The notes: a model not told the origin generated them from the sequence alone. DNA of 64,000 nt from Teichococcus rhizosphaerae (GCF_002631185.1 NZ_PDNU01000008.1:62001-126000); one strand, 5' to 3'. Counted from the stretch's first letter, positions 8,623 to 17,349 are shown. A program made the numbers and translations.

Positions 8623-9978
8623 TCAGCGCGAGGAGTCGCGGAAGTCGCCGTCGCGCCAGTTGCGGTCCTTGCGCGCGCCGGCGGCGGCGGGCGGCATGCC
8701 ACGGCCGCCGCGCCGCGCCGGGCCCTGCGGGCGGGCGGAGGGGCCGGCACCCTGCGGACGGGCGGAGGCGCCGGCGCCCTGCGGGCGGGGGCCACGGCCG
8801 CGCGGAGGCTGCTTCTTGGGCTGGGCCGCCTCGGCCTCGGCGCGGGCCGCCGGGCTGCGGCGGTCCTCGGCCGGGATCTTCATGGCGATCAGCTTCTCCA
8901 CCGCCTTCAGCTTCACCACCTCGTCCGGCGCGCAGAAGGCGATGGCCTCGCCGCTGGCGCCGGCCCGCGCGGTGCGGCCGATGCGGTGGACGTAAGCCTC
9001 GGGCGTGTCCGGCAGGTCGAACTGGAACACATGCGTCACGCCGTCCACGTCGATGCCGCGGCTGGCGATGTCGGTCGCCACCAGGATCGGCGCGCGGCCG
9101 TTGCGGAACTCGGCCAGCGCCCGCTCACGCTGGCCCTGGCTGCGGTCGCCATGGATGGCGTGGGCGTTGATGCCCTCGGCCACCAGGTGCTTGGCCACGC
9201 GGTCGGCGCCGTGCTTGGTGCGGGCGAAGACCAGCGCGCGGCCGATCGCGGAGTCGCGCAGCAGCTCGGCCAGCAGCACGCGCTTCTGGCTGGCGTCGAT
9301 GTGGATCAGCCGCTGCTCCACCCGCTCGGCCGTGGAGGCCACGGGCGTGACGGACACCTTGGCGGGGTCCTTCAGCAGCTCATCGGCGATCCGGGCGATC
9401 TCGGTGGGCATGGTGGCGGAGAAGAACAGCGTCTGCCGGTTCTTCGACATCAGCCCGGTCAGCTTGCGGATGGCGGGCCAGAAGCCGCGGTCCAGCATCT
9501 GGTCGGCCTCGTCCAGCACCAGGATCTCGACGCCCTGGAGGCGGGCGGCGCCCGTCTGCACGTGGTCGAGCAGCCGGCCCGGCGTCGCCACCAGGACGTC
9601 CACGCCCCGGCTCAGCGCCTGCACCTGCGGCCGCGCGCCGACGCCGCCGAAGATCACGGTGGAGGACAGGCCGAGGAAGCGGCCATAGGCGCGGATGTTG
9701 TCGTGGATCTGCGAGGCCAGCTCGCGCGTCGGCGACAGGATCAGGGCGCGGCAGCCGCCGCGCGGGGCGGGCGCCTTGCGGTCGGCCAGGTGGTGCAGCA
9801 GCGGCAGCGCGAAGGCGGCCGTCTTGCCCGTGCCGGTCTGGGCGATGCCCAGCAGGTCGCGGCCCGAGAGCACCAGCGGGATCGCCTGCGCCTGGATCGG
9901 GGTGGGGGTGGCGTAGCCTTCCTGGGCCAGGGCGCGCAGCAGCGGTTCGGCCAGGCCGAGGGACGTGAAATCGGTCAT
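8623..9978 (-). CDS. rhlE: DEAD-box RNA helicase, RhlE type
   Basis: ATP-dependent RNA helicase for RNA remodelling, ribosome assembly or cold response. The 451 residues contain in order the Q-motif region (FTSLGLAEPLLRAL, PTPIQAQAIP), AQTGTGKT, PTRELASQ, DEAD, SAT, TDIASRGIDV and HRIGRTAR. The tail after about residue 380 is basic and low-complexity, with a nine-residue repeat (RPQGAGxSA) that probably binds RNA. The ATG at 9978 begins the alignable MTDFTSLGL. Its 5' region is unusually long and contains no other gene. Confidence 0.95.
   Translation of the reverse strand: MTDFTSLGLAEPLLRALAQEGYATPTPIQAQAIPLVLSGRDLLGIAQTGTGKTAAFALPLLHHLADRKAPAPRGGCRALILSPTRELASQIHDNIRAYGRFLGLSSTVIFGGVGARPQVQALSRGVDVLVATPGRLLDHVQTGAARLQGVEILVLDEADQMLDRGFWPAIRKLTGLMSKNRQTLFFSATMPTEIARIADELLKDPAKVSVTPVASTAERVEQRLIHIDASQKRVLLAELLRDSAIGRALVFARTKHGADRVAKHLVAEGINAHAIHGDRSQGQRERALAEFRNGRAPILVATDIASRGIDVDGVTHVFQFDLPDTPEAYVHRIGRTARAGASGEAIAFCAPDEVVKLKAVEKLIAMKIPAEDRRSPAARAEAEAAQPKKQPPRGRGPRPQGAGASARPQGAGPSARPQGPARRGGRGMPPAAAGARKDRNWRDGDFRDSSR
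8723..8789. repeat. 27-bp tandem repeat inside the rhlE tail
   Basis: About 2.5 copies with starts at 8723, 8750 and 8777, each beginning CCCTGCGG. It encodes the RPQGAGxSA units of the helicase tail and keeps the frame, so copy-number change would alter tail length without a frameshift. Confidence 0.8.
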
Positions 9979-10361
9979 CGACAAATCCAAGATTCGGCGC
10001 GCGCCATGACGGCCGCACCGGTTGCGGGTCAGGACGCCCCGCGTGGATGGGTCGTACCGAAGGGAGAAGGTCCGGGGGGTTTGTCCCGGGGCCCTGGCAT
10101 GGCCGCCGCCACGAAGTGGGCGGGCGGTCCGTTCACGCAGCCAGGGCGCGGCCGGCGCTTCCCCATGGAGGCCGGCGCGCCTGATATGCGCGCGGCCGTG
10201 GCCTGACGCAAGTGCGAAGACGCGCGCGCAGGGCAGCCATGGCCAACCGGCCGCCATAGCCAGCCAGCCCCCCATGCTCTAGCGTGCCCGCCGCAGAGCC
10301 CCATCCAGGGGCCGGGGCCGGCAAAGCGAGCCCCGCAGGAACGATCCCGGGACCCCACGCC
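9979..10361. other. 383-base intergenic region between divergent rhlE and Bug genes
   Basis: This is the only gap over 300 bases. It must hold the promoters of both divergent genes and a long 5' leader for one of them. I see no tRNA, convincing ORF, riboswitch or clear -35/-10 pair. Frames that stay open across it (for example the upstream extension of rhlE) are rich in Arg and Pro and look non-coding. Confidence 0.5.
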
Positions 10362-11396
10362 ATGCCCAGCCGCCGCGGCCTCCTCGCCTGTCTCCTTCCC
10401 TTGCCGGCGCTGGCCAGCCCCGCCTTGATCCAGCCCGCCAAGGCCCAGCCCGCCACGGCCCAGCCCGATGCGGGCCAGGCTGGGCAGGGAGCGTCCGGCT
10501 GGCCCGGCGCCCGGCCGATCGAGATCATTGTTCCCTACCCGCCCGCCGGCGGCATCGACATCATGGCGCGGCTGGCGGTGAAGCACCTGCCCAACCACCT
10601 GCCCGGCGCGCGCTTCATCGTCACCAACCGCGCCGGCGCCGGCGGGCAGACGGGCAACGAGGCGATCTTCGCGGCGCGGCCGGACGGCCACACGCTGGGC
10701 GCCATCGCCACCCTTTCCTTCAGCTCCATCCCGCTGGAGCGCCCGGCGCGCTGGAAGGTGGAGGAGTTCACCTATCTCGCGCAGATCGTGGAGGACCCCG
10801 GCGCCTTCTGGGTGCGCGCCGATTCCCCCCTGCGCAGCCTGGCCGACCTGCGGGACGCGGCGCGCCGGGCGCGGGAGGCGGTCTCGGTGGGCTCCGCCGC
10901 CGGCATCGGCTCGGACGACCACCAGCTGCTCCTCGCCTTCGAGGAGGCCGCCGGGGTCCGCGCCCTGCACGCGCCCTACAACGGCACCGCCCCGGTGATC
11001 CGCGACCTGCTGGGCGGCCAGCTCGACGTGGCCTCCTACAATCTCAGCGAGGGCATCGCCCTGTTGCGCGAGGGGCGCACACGCTGTCTCGGCGCCGCCG
11101 CGCCGGAGCGCTGGTCCGCCATGCCGGAGGTGCCGACCTTCCGGGAGCAGGGCTTCGCCGTGGTGAGCGGCTCGGCGCGCGGCTTCGTGGCGCCGCCCGG
11201 GCTGCCGGAGGAGATCGCCTCGGCGCTGGTGGCCGCCTTCCGCGCAACACTGGCGGACCCCGCCTTCCTGGAGGAGGCGGCGCGGCTGAACCTGCCGATG
11301 CGCCTCCTCACCGGCGCCGAATACCGCGCCAACGCGCTGCGCGAGGCGGAAACGGTCCGCGAGCTTTTCCGCCGCCGCCCCTGGAGCAACGGATAA
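10362..11396 (+). CDS. Tripartite tricarboxylate transporter (Bug/TctC) substrate-binding protein
   Basis: A periplasmic solute-binding protein of 344 residues with a signal peptide (RRGLLACLLPLPALASPALIQPAKA). The Bug-family core is clear: PIEIIVPYPPAGGIDIMAR, NRAGAGGQTGNEAIFAARPDGHTLG, HAPYNGTAPVIRDLLGGQLD, and GFVAPPGLPEEI. Bug proteins bind carboxylates. A short low-complexity AQPATAQPDAGQAGQ segment follows the signal. It ends four bases before a 2-hydroxyacid dehydrogenase, so a hydroxy- or keto-acid ligand is a reasonable guess. No TctA/TctB membrane genes are nearby, which is common for this family. Confidence 0.9.
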   Translation: MPSRRGLLACLLPLPALASPALIQPAKAQPATAQPDAGQAGQGASGWPGARPIEIIVPYPPAGGIDIMARLAVKHLPNHLPGARFIVTNRAGAGGQTGNEAIFAARPDGHTLGAIATLSFSSIPLERPARWKVEEFTYLAQIVEDPGAFWVRADSPLRSLADLRDAARRAREAVSVGSAAGIGSDDHQLLLAFEEAAGVRALHAPYNGTAPVIRDLLGGQLDVASYNLSEGIALLREGRTRCLGAAAPERWSAMPEVPTFREQGFAVVSGSARGFVAPPGLPEEIASALVAAFRATLADPAFLEEAARLNLPMRLLTGAEYRANALREAETVRELFRRRPWSNG

Positions 11397-11400
11397 CCCC

Positions 11401-12390
11401 ATGGCCCACATGCCGCTCCGCACCGTGCTGGTGCCGGACCCGATCCACCGCGACGGCCTGGAGATGCTGCGCATGGCCGCCGGCGTGCAGCTGCTGCCGC
11501 CCGAGGCGCTGACGCCCGACACCCTGCCCGCCCATCTGGCCGAGGCGGAGGCGATGATCGTGCGCGGCATGGCGGTGGACCGCGCCCTGCTCGACCGCGC
11601 GCCGCGGTTGCGCTTCGTCTGCCGCCACGGCGTCGGCTATGACAATGTGGACGTGCCGGCGCTCACCGAGCGCGGCATCCTGCTGGCCGTGACGCCGGAG
11701 GCCAACGCTTCCTCGGTGGCCGAGCACACGATGATGCTGATGCTGTCCCTGTCCCGGCAGGTGGTGGCCTTCAACGCGGGCGTGCGGCGCGGCGAATGGC
11801 GCGTGCCCGGCCAGTCCGCCACCTTCGACCTCGGCGGGCGCTCCGTGCTGATCCTGGGCTTCGGGCGGATCGGCACGCGGGTGGCGCGCCTCTGCGCCGC
11901 CTTCGGGCTGCGGGTGCGGGTGCACGACCCCTTCATCCCCGCCAACACCATCCGCGGCCTGGGCTACGAGCCGGCGCGCGACCTGCCGGCGGCACTGGCG
12001 GAGGCGGACATCGTCACCCTCCACTGCCCCTCCAACGCCGAGACGCGGAACATGGTGGATGCCGGCTTCCTGGCGGCGATGAAGCCGGGCGCCGTGCTGA
12101 TCAACGCCGCGCGCGGCACGCTGGTGGACGAGGCGGCGCTGGAGGCGGCGCTGCGCTCCGGCCATCTCGCGGGCGCGGGGCTCGACGTGGTGCAGGTCGA
12201 GCCGATGCCGGCGCCGATCCCGCTGCTCCGCCTGCCGAACGTGGTGATGACGCCGCACGTGGCCGCCAGCACCGCCGAGGGGCTGCAGCGCATGGCCACC
12301 GCCTCCGCCCGCAACGTGCTGGACTTCCTGGCCGGCGCGCCGGACCCGGACGCGCTGATCAACCCCGAGGCGCTGCGGCGCAACGCCTGA
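11401..12390 (+). CDS. D-isomer-specific 2-hydroxyacid dehydrogenase
   Basis: 329 residues of the formate/glycerate dehydrogenase fold, which interconverts 2-hydroxyacids and 2-ketoacids with NAD(P). It has the cofactor motif LILGFGRIGTRVA, the substrate Arg in INAARGTLVDE, the Glu in VVQVEPMP and the catalytic His in MTPHVAAST. It looks like phosphoglycerate dehydrogenase without the C-terminal ACT domain, so it is more likely catabolic than a serine-biosynthesis enzyme. The start lies four bases after the Bug gene, which points to co-transcription and a shared substrate pathway. Confidence 0.9.
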   Translation: MAHMPLRTVLVPDPIHRDGLEMLRMAAGVQLLPPEALTPDTLPAHLAEAEAMIVRGMAVDRALLDRAPRLRFVCRHGVGYDNVDVPALTERGILLAVTPEANASSVAEHTMMLMLSLSRQVVAFNAGVRRGEWRVPGQSATFDLGGRSVLILGFGRIGTRVARLCAAFGLRVRVHDPFIPANTIRGLGYEPARDLPAALAEADIVTLHCPSNAETRNMVDAGFLAAMKPGAVLINAARGTLVDEAALEAALRSGHLAGAGLDVVQVEPMPAPIPLLRLPNVVMTPHVAASTAEGLQRMATASARNVLDFLAGAPDPDALINPEALRRNA

Positions 12391-12405
12391 GCGGAGCCGC
12401 CGCCC

Positions 12406-13557
12406 TCAGCGCGCGCGCAGCGCGAAGAGGGCGGCGAAGGCCGCGAAGCAGAGGCCGGTGGTCAGCCACAGCGCCGCGGCGCCATGGGCCTCCATCAGCA
12501 GGCCGAACAGCAGCGGCGCCCCTGCCTGCAACAGCCGCGCGGGCGCGGACAGGATGCCCTGCCGCTGGCCATAGCCCACCGGCCCGAACACGGCGAGCGG
12601 CAGCGTGCCCTTGGCGATGGTGTGCAGCCCGTTGCCGCCGCCATGCAGCAGCGCGAAGGCCGCCGCCGCCGGCCCGCCCAGGAACAGCAGGGCCAGCGCC
12701 CCGATGCCCTGGATGACGCAGGCCGCCCGTGCCATCCAGAGCGGATGCAGCGCCCGCAGCAGGCTGAACTGGAGGAAGCGTGCCCCCACCTGCGCCGGCC
12801 CGGTGAGCGAGGCGGCCAGCAGCGCGGCCTCGGGCGTGGCGCCGGCGGCGGCCAGCAGCGCCGGCTGGTGCGCGCCGATGGCGGCGGTGACGATGCCGGT
12901 GGCGGCGAAGACGAAGCCCAGCACCCACATCGCCCGGGGCGGCGCCGGCGCGGCCTGGCCCCCGGTCTCGGACTTTGGCGCGGGGGGCGGCGCGGGAGGC
13001 ACCAGAAGCCGGTTCAGCGGCAGGCCCAGACCCAGATGCAGCGCCGCCCAGACCAGGCAGGCACCGCGCCAGCCCAGTTCCGCGTCCAGCAGGGTGCTGA
13101 GCGGCCAGCCCACGGTGGAGGCGAAGCCGGCGAACAGCGTGACGCCGGTGATCGGCCCCTTGGCCAGGGCGCCGTAAAGCCCGGCCAGGGTGGCGAAGGC
13201 GGCATCGTACAGCCCCATCGCCATGCCGATGCCGAGCAGCCCCCAGCCGATCCCCAGCCCGAGCGGGCCCTGCGCCACAGCCAACGTGCCCAGCCCGGCG
13301 GCGAAGACGAGGTTGGAGGCCGCCAGCACGCCCCGCCCGCCGCGCCGGTCGATGATGCGGCCGGTGGCGGGGCCGAGCAGCGCCGTCAGCAGCAGCGCCA
13401 TGGAGAAATAGGCGTAGATGGCGGAGGTGGAGAGGCCGAGCTCCTGCGCCATCGGCCGGGCCAGGATCGCGGGGAGATAGTATGAGGACGCCCAGGCGAG
13501 GGTCTGGGCGATACCCAGCGCCGTCACGGTGCGGAATTTCTCTGTGTCCTGGATCAT
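12406..13557 (-). CDS. MFS transporter
   Basis: About 383 residues with some twelve hydrophobic segments and the MFS loop motif GRIIDRRGGRGVL between helices 2 and 3. A Pro-rich, charged central loop (PPAPPPAPKSETGGQ) separates the two six-helix halves. The start MIQDTEKFRTVTALGIAQTLAW at 13557 gives a sensible cytosolic N-terminus; an upstream in-frame ATG at 13656 adds a basic leader and runs towards the hsp20 terminator. Substrate is unknown. It is convergent with the dehydrogenase gene with only 15 bases between. Confidence 0.85.
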   Translation of the reverse strand: MIQDTEKFRTVTALGIAQTLAWASSYYLPAILARPMAQELGLSTSAIYAYFSMALLLTALLGPATGRIIDRRGGRGVLAASNLVFAAGLGTLAVAQGPLGLGIGWGLLGIGMAMGLYDAAFATLAGLYGALAKGPITGVTLFAGFASTVGWPLSTLLDAELGWRGACLVWAALHLGLGLPLNRLLVPPAPPPAPKSETGGQAAPAPPRAMWVLGFVFAATGIVTAAIGAHQPALLAAAGATPEAALLAASLTGPAQVGARFLQFSLLRALHPLWMARAACVIQGIGALALLFLGGPAAAAFALLHGGGNGLHTIAKGTLPLAVFGPVGYGQRQGILSAPARLLQAGAPLLFGLLMEAHGAAALWLTTGLCFAAFAALFALRAR

Positions 13558-13634
13558 GGCCCGGCAGCGAAGGGTGCGGGGCAGCATCCGGGGGGCGGCG
13601 CCGCGCGGCAAGTCCTGGCCAGGCTTCGGCGCGC

Positions 13635-13662
13635 GAAAAAGCCGGGGTGTCGCCACCCCGGC
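13635..13662 (-). terminator. Intrinsic terminator of hsp20
   Basis: On the minus strand a perfect nine-base stem (GCCGGGGTG, tetraloop, CACCCCGGC) is followed directly by TTTTTC. It lies 24 bases past the hsp20 stop and isolates the MFS gene from hsp20 transcription. Confidence 0.88.
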
Positions 13663-13686
13663 CCATCAGCCGTTCAATCTGCGTGG

Positions 13687-14166
13687 TTACGCGGCGACCT
13701 TGTCCTCGGACTTGCCCTCGAGCACCGGCTGCTGGCGCGGCTGCGCGGCGCCGATGGCGATGCGGCGGGGCTTCAGCGCCTCTGGCACCTGGCGCTTCAG
13801 CGCTACGTTGAGCAGGCCGTTGGCGAGGTCGGCGCCCTCCACCTGGATGTGGTCGGCCAGCACGAAACGGCGCTCGAAGGCGCGGCCGGCGATGCCACGG
13901 TGCAGGAAGCGGCGCTCCTGCTCGTTCACCGGCGCCATCTTGCCGGAAACGACCAGCACGTTGTCCTGGGTGGTGATCTCCAGGTCCTCAGGGCCGAAGC
14001 CAGCCACCGCCATGGTCAGGACATAGGCGTCCTCGGCGGTCTTCTCGATGTTGTAGGGCGGATAGGCCGGCCCCTCGGACGCGGCGCGTGCGGTGTCGAT
14101 CAGCCGGGTCAGGCGGTCGAAGCCGATGGCGGAGCGGAACAGGGGGGCGGTGTCGAAAGCGTTCAT
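13687..14166 (-). CDS. Small heat-shock protein Hsp20 (IbpA-like)
   Basis: An ATP-independent holdase chaperone of 159 residues that binds unfolding proteins in the cytosol. The alpha-crystallin domain spans about residues 35-130 (YNIEKTAEDAYVLTMAVAGF to NGLLNVALKRQVPE), with the conserved FxRxFxL-type element FERRFVLADHIQVEGADLANGLL and a short tail bearing the IAIG form of the I-x-I anchor. Its Shine-Dalgarno AAGG lies nine bases before ATG inside a ROSE-like hairpin. A separate terminator upstream (14301-14340) and one downstream make it a single-gene unit. Confidence 0.95.
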   Translation of the reverse strand: MNAFDTAPLFRSAIGFDRLTRLIDTARAASEGPAYPPYNIEKTAEDAYVLTMAVAGFGPEDLEITTQDNVLVVSGKMAPVNEQERRFLHRGIAGRAFERRFVLADHIQVEGADLANGLLNVALKRQVPEALKPRRIAIGAAQPRQQPVLEGKSEDKVAA

Positions 14167-14171
14167 GGTCT

Positions 14172-14199
14172 GGAGCCTTCTCAATCCAAGCAAGGGTCC
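14172..14199 (-). promoter_or_regulatory. ROSE-like RNA thermometer hairpin over the hsp20 ribosome-binding site
   Basis: In the minus-strand transcript, GGAC-CCTT-GCTT and AGAAGG-C-TCC pair: GGA with TCC, a C.C mismatch, then CCTT with AAGG (the Shine-Dalgarno). The TTGCT anti-SD motif typical of ROSE elements is present, and its G faces a G, the non-canonical pair known from ROSE hairpins. Melting on heat shock would free the SD. About 100 further bases of structured leader reach back to the L31 terminator. Homology to ROSE is inferred from motif and position only. Confidence 0.6.
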
Positions 14200-14300
14200 G
14201 TTGCGTTGCGGCCCGCTGCGTCGTCCGGGCCCCACAAGGGCGACCCCGGCGCATCTGGACCACACCTGCGGCCCCGATCCGGGCACCGCTGGCAGGGCTG

Positions 14301-14340
14301 AAAATAGAAAGCGCCACCCCCTGCTTCAAGGGAGTGGCGC
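14301..14340 (-). terminator. Intrinsic terminator of rpmE
   Basis: On the minus strand GCGCCACtCCC pairs with GGGgGTGGCGC around an eight-base loop and is followed by TTTCTATTTT. It lies about 53 bases past the rpmE stop and upstream of hsp20. Confidence 0.9.
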
Positions 14341-14393
14341 TGCGGAAAATTCACTTGGCCGGGAGGCCCGCGGGCCTCGGCAAGAGGCTGGAA

Positions 14394-14624
14394 TCAGGCC
14401 TTCTTGCGGGCGCCGATGCCGGCGAACTTCTTGTTGAACTTGGCGATCTGGCCGCCCGTGTCGATGATGCGCTGCTGGCCGGTCCAGGCCGGGTGCGACT
14501 TCGGGTCGATATCCAGGCGAAGGGTGTCACCCTCCTTGCCCATGCAGGACCGGGTCTTGTAGGTGGTCCCATCGGTCATGATGATGGTGATCTCGTGATA
14601 GTCCGGGTGGATATCGGGCTTCAT
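14394..14624 (-). CDS. rpmE: 50S ribosomal protein L31
   Basis: A 76-residue protein with the family pattern [35 protein letters not shown] and KFNKKFAG. It has only one cysteine (residue 27), so it is the zinc-free form without the CxxC pairs. It is probably monocistronic, since its own terminator lies downstream and the gene upstream (pdxY) is divergent. Confidence 0.95.
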   Translation of the reverse strand: MKPDIHPDYHEITIIMTDGTTYKTRSCMGKEGDTLRLDIDPKSHPAWTGQQRIIDTGGQIAKFNKKFAGIGARKKA

Positions 14625-14756
14625 GGCGCACTCGTCTGTTTATGGAGCAGCCGATGCCGACCGGCCGCACGGAAGCGCCGCTTCTACAGGCAGCGCCCCC
14701 CGGGCGCAACCAATGCCACGGGTCCAGGGGCGCCGGATGAGCGGATTCGGCGCCGA

Positions 14757-14785
14757 TTGACCCGCCCCACGCCCCTTCCTACAGC
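14757..14785 (+). promoter_or_regulatory. Predicted sigma-70 promoter of pdxY
   Basis: TTGACC (14757-14762) and TACAGC (14780-14785) are separated by 17 bases and lie 57 bases before the pdxY ATG. The -35 match is good and the -10 match moderate. Confidence 0.45.
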
Positions 14786-14841
14786 TTGGCCGGCGGGGCT
14801 CCTCCCCGTCTCGATCCCCGATTCAACCACCGGGCAGGCGC

Positions 14842-15702
14842 ATGAACATCCTCTCCATCCAGTCCTGGGTCGCCTATGGGCATGTCGGCAATGCCTCGGC
14901 GGTGTTTCCGCTGCAACGTCTCGGCGCGGAGGTCTGGGCGGTGAACACGGTGCAGTTCTCCAACCACACCGGCTACGGCTCCTGGCGCGGCCAGGTGTTC
15001 GGCGCCGAGCTGGTGCGCGACCTGGTGCAGGGCATCGAGGATCGCGGCGCCCTGCCCCGCTGCGACGCGGTGCTGTCCGGCTACATGGGCGACGCCGCCA
15101 TCGGCGATGCCATCCTCGACGCGGTGGCGAAGGTGAAGGCGGCCAGCCCGCGCGCCCTCTATTGCTGCGACCCGGTGATCGGCGATGTGGGGCGCGGGGT
15201 GTTCGTCCGCCCCGGCATCCCCGAGTTCATGCGCGACCGCGCCGTGCCGGCGGCGGACATCATCACGCCGAACCAGTTCGAGCTGGAATGGCTGACCGGG
15301 CTGCCCGTCACCACCCTGGCCGAGGCGAAGACGGCGGTGGCGGCGTTGCAGGCCACCATGGCGCCGGGCGGGCCGCGCTGCGTGCTCGTCACCTCGCTGC
15401 GCGTGGCCGAGACGCCGGAGGACCGGATCGAGATGCTGGCGGCCGAGGGCGGCGGGTTCCACCGCGTGGCGACGCCGATGCTGCCGCTCTCGGTGAACGG
15501 CGCGGGCGACGCCATCGCCGCGCTGTTCCTGTTCCACCGGCTCAAGAGCGGCAGCGCCAGCGTGGCGCTGGGGGCTGCCGCCTCCTCCATCTACGGGCTG
15601 CTGCGGCGGACCTCGGAGGCGGCGTCGCGGGAGATCCTCACCGTGGCGGCGCAGGAGGAGTTCGTGGCACCGAGCCGGGTGTTCATGCCCGAAGGCTGCT
15701 GA
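14842..15702 (+). CDS. pdxY: Pyridoxal kinase PdxY
   Basis: Phosphorylates pyridoxal (and related B6 vitamers) in the PLP salvage pathway. The 286 residues start with the typical ILSIQSWVAYGHVGNASA, carry DPVIGD, the TPNQFELEWLTG stretch and the anion-hole/catalytic motif NGAGDAIAALFLF. The protein length matches PdxY. It is a single gene read towards a convergent binding-protein gene with a shared hairpin between them. PLP supply fits the several PLP enzymes in the window (AlaC, GlyA, MetY), but there is no operon link. Confidence 0.95.
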   Translation: MNILSIQSWVAYGHVGNASAVFPLQRLGAEVWAVNTVQFSNHTGYGSWRGQVFGAELVRDLVQGIEDRGALPRCDAVLSGYMGDAAIGDAILDAVAKVKAASPRALYCCDPVIGDVGRGVFVRPGIPEFMRDRAVPAADIITPNQFELEWLTGLPVTTLAEAKTAVAALQATMAPGGPRCVLVTSLRVAETPEDRIEMLAAEGGGFHRVATPMLPLSVNGAGDAIAALFLFHRLKSGSASVALGAAASSIYGLLRRTSEAASREILTVAAQEEFVAPSRVFMPEGC

Positions 15703-15706
15703 GGCG

Positions 15707-15738
15707 GGGCCGGGGGAGAGGCACCCTCCCCCTGGCCC
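15707..15738. terminator. Bidirectional hairpin between pdxY and the ABC binding protein
   Basis: GGGCC-GGGGGAG pairs with CTCCCCC-tGGCCC around a short loop, followed by GTTCCCTTTCC on the plus strand. The arrangement resembles the hairpin after phaC. Confidence 0.6.
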
Positions 15739-15759
15739 GTTCCCTTTCCTGCGTCCGCC

Positions 15760-17349
15760 TCAGGCGCGCTTCACGTTGAGGGGGAGCGCCATGCCCTTGC
15801 GGTGGCCGGTCAGGTTGCTGCGCCAGGCGCTGTCGATGAGATACTGGCCCAGCGGGTAGTAGGGCACGTCCTGGAAGAACTGCAGCTGGATCTCGCGGCC
15901 GATGCGCTGCTGCGCGGCGAGGTCCGGCGCGTCGAACCACTGGTCGCGCAGCGCCTCGAGCTTCGGCGCGGTGGGCCAGCCGAACCAGGCGTTCTGCCCG
16001 TTGGCGCGCAGCAGCGGGTGGCCGGCCGGGTTCGACAGGTCCATGCCGCCGAACAGCACGATCAGCGCGCCCCAGCCGCCCTGGTCCGGCGGGTTCTTGT
16101 TGGAGCGGCGCTGCAGCAGGGTGCCCCAGTCGGAGGTCGCGCTTTCCACGTTCAGCCCGGCGCGCTGCAGCATGTCGGTCGCCACGGCGGTCAGGTTGTT
16201 GTTGTTGACGATGTCGGTGGGGTGCAGCATCACCACCTTCTCGCCCTTGTAGCCCGCCGCCTTCACCGCGCGCCTGACCGCGTCGAGGTCGCGCGGGCCG
16301 GTCAGCGCCTCCATCCCGGCATCGGAGGCCATCGGGCTGCCCTCGGGGAAGCAGCCGACGCCCTCATGCCACAGGTCGCGGTTGTCGCCCATGATGGCGG
16401 TCATGTAGTCCGCCTGGTGGATCGCCGGCAGCAGGGCGCGGCGCAGCGCCGGGTTGTCGAAGGGCGGGTGCAGGTGGTTGGGGCGCAGCATCGCCACCGT
16501 GCCGCCGTAGTCCAGGCGGTCCACCGTGATGTTGCGGCCGCGCCGCAGCAGCGGGCGGAGGTCCGGCGCCACCTGCTCCCACCAGTCCACCTCACCCGCC
16601 TGCAGGGCGGCGGCGGCGGTTGCGGGGTCGGGGATGTGCTTCCACTCCAGCCGCTCGAACAGCGCGAGCTTCGGCCCCGCCGTCAGGCTGACCGCGCCCT
16701 CGGCCGGCTTGTAGCCCTCGAAGCGGCGATAGATGACCTGGCTGCCCGAGACCCGCTCCTCCGCCACGAAGCGGTAGGGGCCGGAGCCCACCACCTCGGT
16801 GAAGGCGCGCCCCGGGTCCTGCGCGGCGAAGCGCTCCGGATAGATGAAGCAGGGGTAGGACGAGGCCTTGGCCAGCGCGTCCAGCATCGGCCCGAAGGGG
16901 CGCTTCAGGCGGATCTCGAAGCGGCGGTCATCCAGCGCGCGGATCTCCTCCAGGCGCTGCGCAAGGGTCTGGCCATGCGTGTCCCGCAGCATCCAGCGGC
17001 GGATCGAGGCCACGGCGTCGGCGGCACGGATCGGCTCGTTGTCGTGGAAGCGGATGCCCTCGCGCAGGGTGAAGGTCCAGCGCCGCCCGTCATCCTCCAG
17101 CGTGTGGCCGGCGGCGAGCTGGGGCTGCGGGCGGAAGTCGAGGTCCAGCCCGTACAGCGTGTCCCAGCAGAGATGCCCGTGGTTGCGCGTCGGGTAGGCG
17201 GTGGTGTTCAGCGGGTCGATGATGCTGAGATCCGCCTGCGGGATGAAGCGCAGCACCTGATTCGCCTCGCCCTGCGCCAGGGCCGGCCGCGCGAGCGGAG
17301 CCGCGGCGGCAAGGCCCGCGGCTCCAGCCAGGAAACTGCGTCGCTGCAT
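15760..17349 (-). CDS. ABC transporter periplasmic binding protein, family 5 (peptide/opine type)
   Basis: A 529-residue SBP_bac_5 protein that captures oligopeptides or similar solutes for an ABC importer. A twin-arginine-like signal (MQRRSFLAGAAGLAAAAPLARPALAQ) fits export of a folded protein. Family motifs include WTFTLREGIRFHDNEPIRAADAVASIRRW and GSGPYRF. The ATG at 17349 has GGAG upstream and begins the signal; an in-frame ATG at 17400 would add 17 residues. No permease or ATPase genes are adjacent, so this is an orphan binding protein. Confidence 0.9.
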   Translation of the reverse strand: MQRRSFLAGAAGLAAAAPLARPALAQGEANQVLRFIPQADLSIIDPLNTTAYPTRNHGHLCWDTLYGLDLDFRPQPQLAAGHTLEDDGRRWTFTLREGIRFHDNEPIRAADAVASIRRWMLRDTHGQTLAQRLEEIRALDDRRFEIRLKRPFGPMLDALAKASSYPCFIYPERFAAQDPGRAFTEVVGSGPYRFVAEERVSGSQVIYRRFEGYKPAEGAVSLTAGPKLALFERLEWKHIPDPATAAAALQAGEVDWWEQVAPDLRPLLRRGRNITVDRLDYGGTVAMLRPNHLHPPFDNPALRRALLPAIHQADYMTAIMGDNRDLWHEGVGCFPEGSPMASDAGMEALTGPRDLDAVRRAVKAAGYKGEKVVMLHPTDIVNNNNLTAVATDMLQRAGLNVESATSDWGTLLQRRSNKNPPDQGGWGALIVLFGGMDLSNPAGHPLLRANGQNAWFGWPTAPKLEALRDQWFDAPDLAAQQRIGREIQLQFFQDVPYYPLGQYLIDSAWRSNLTGHRKGMALPLNVKRA

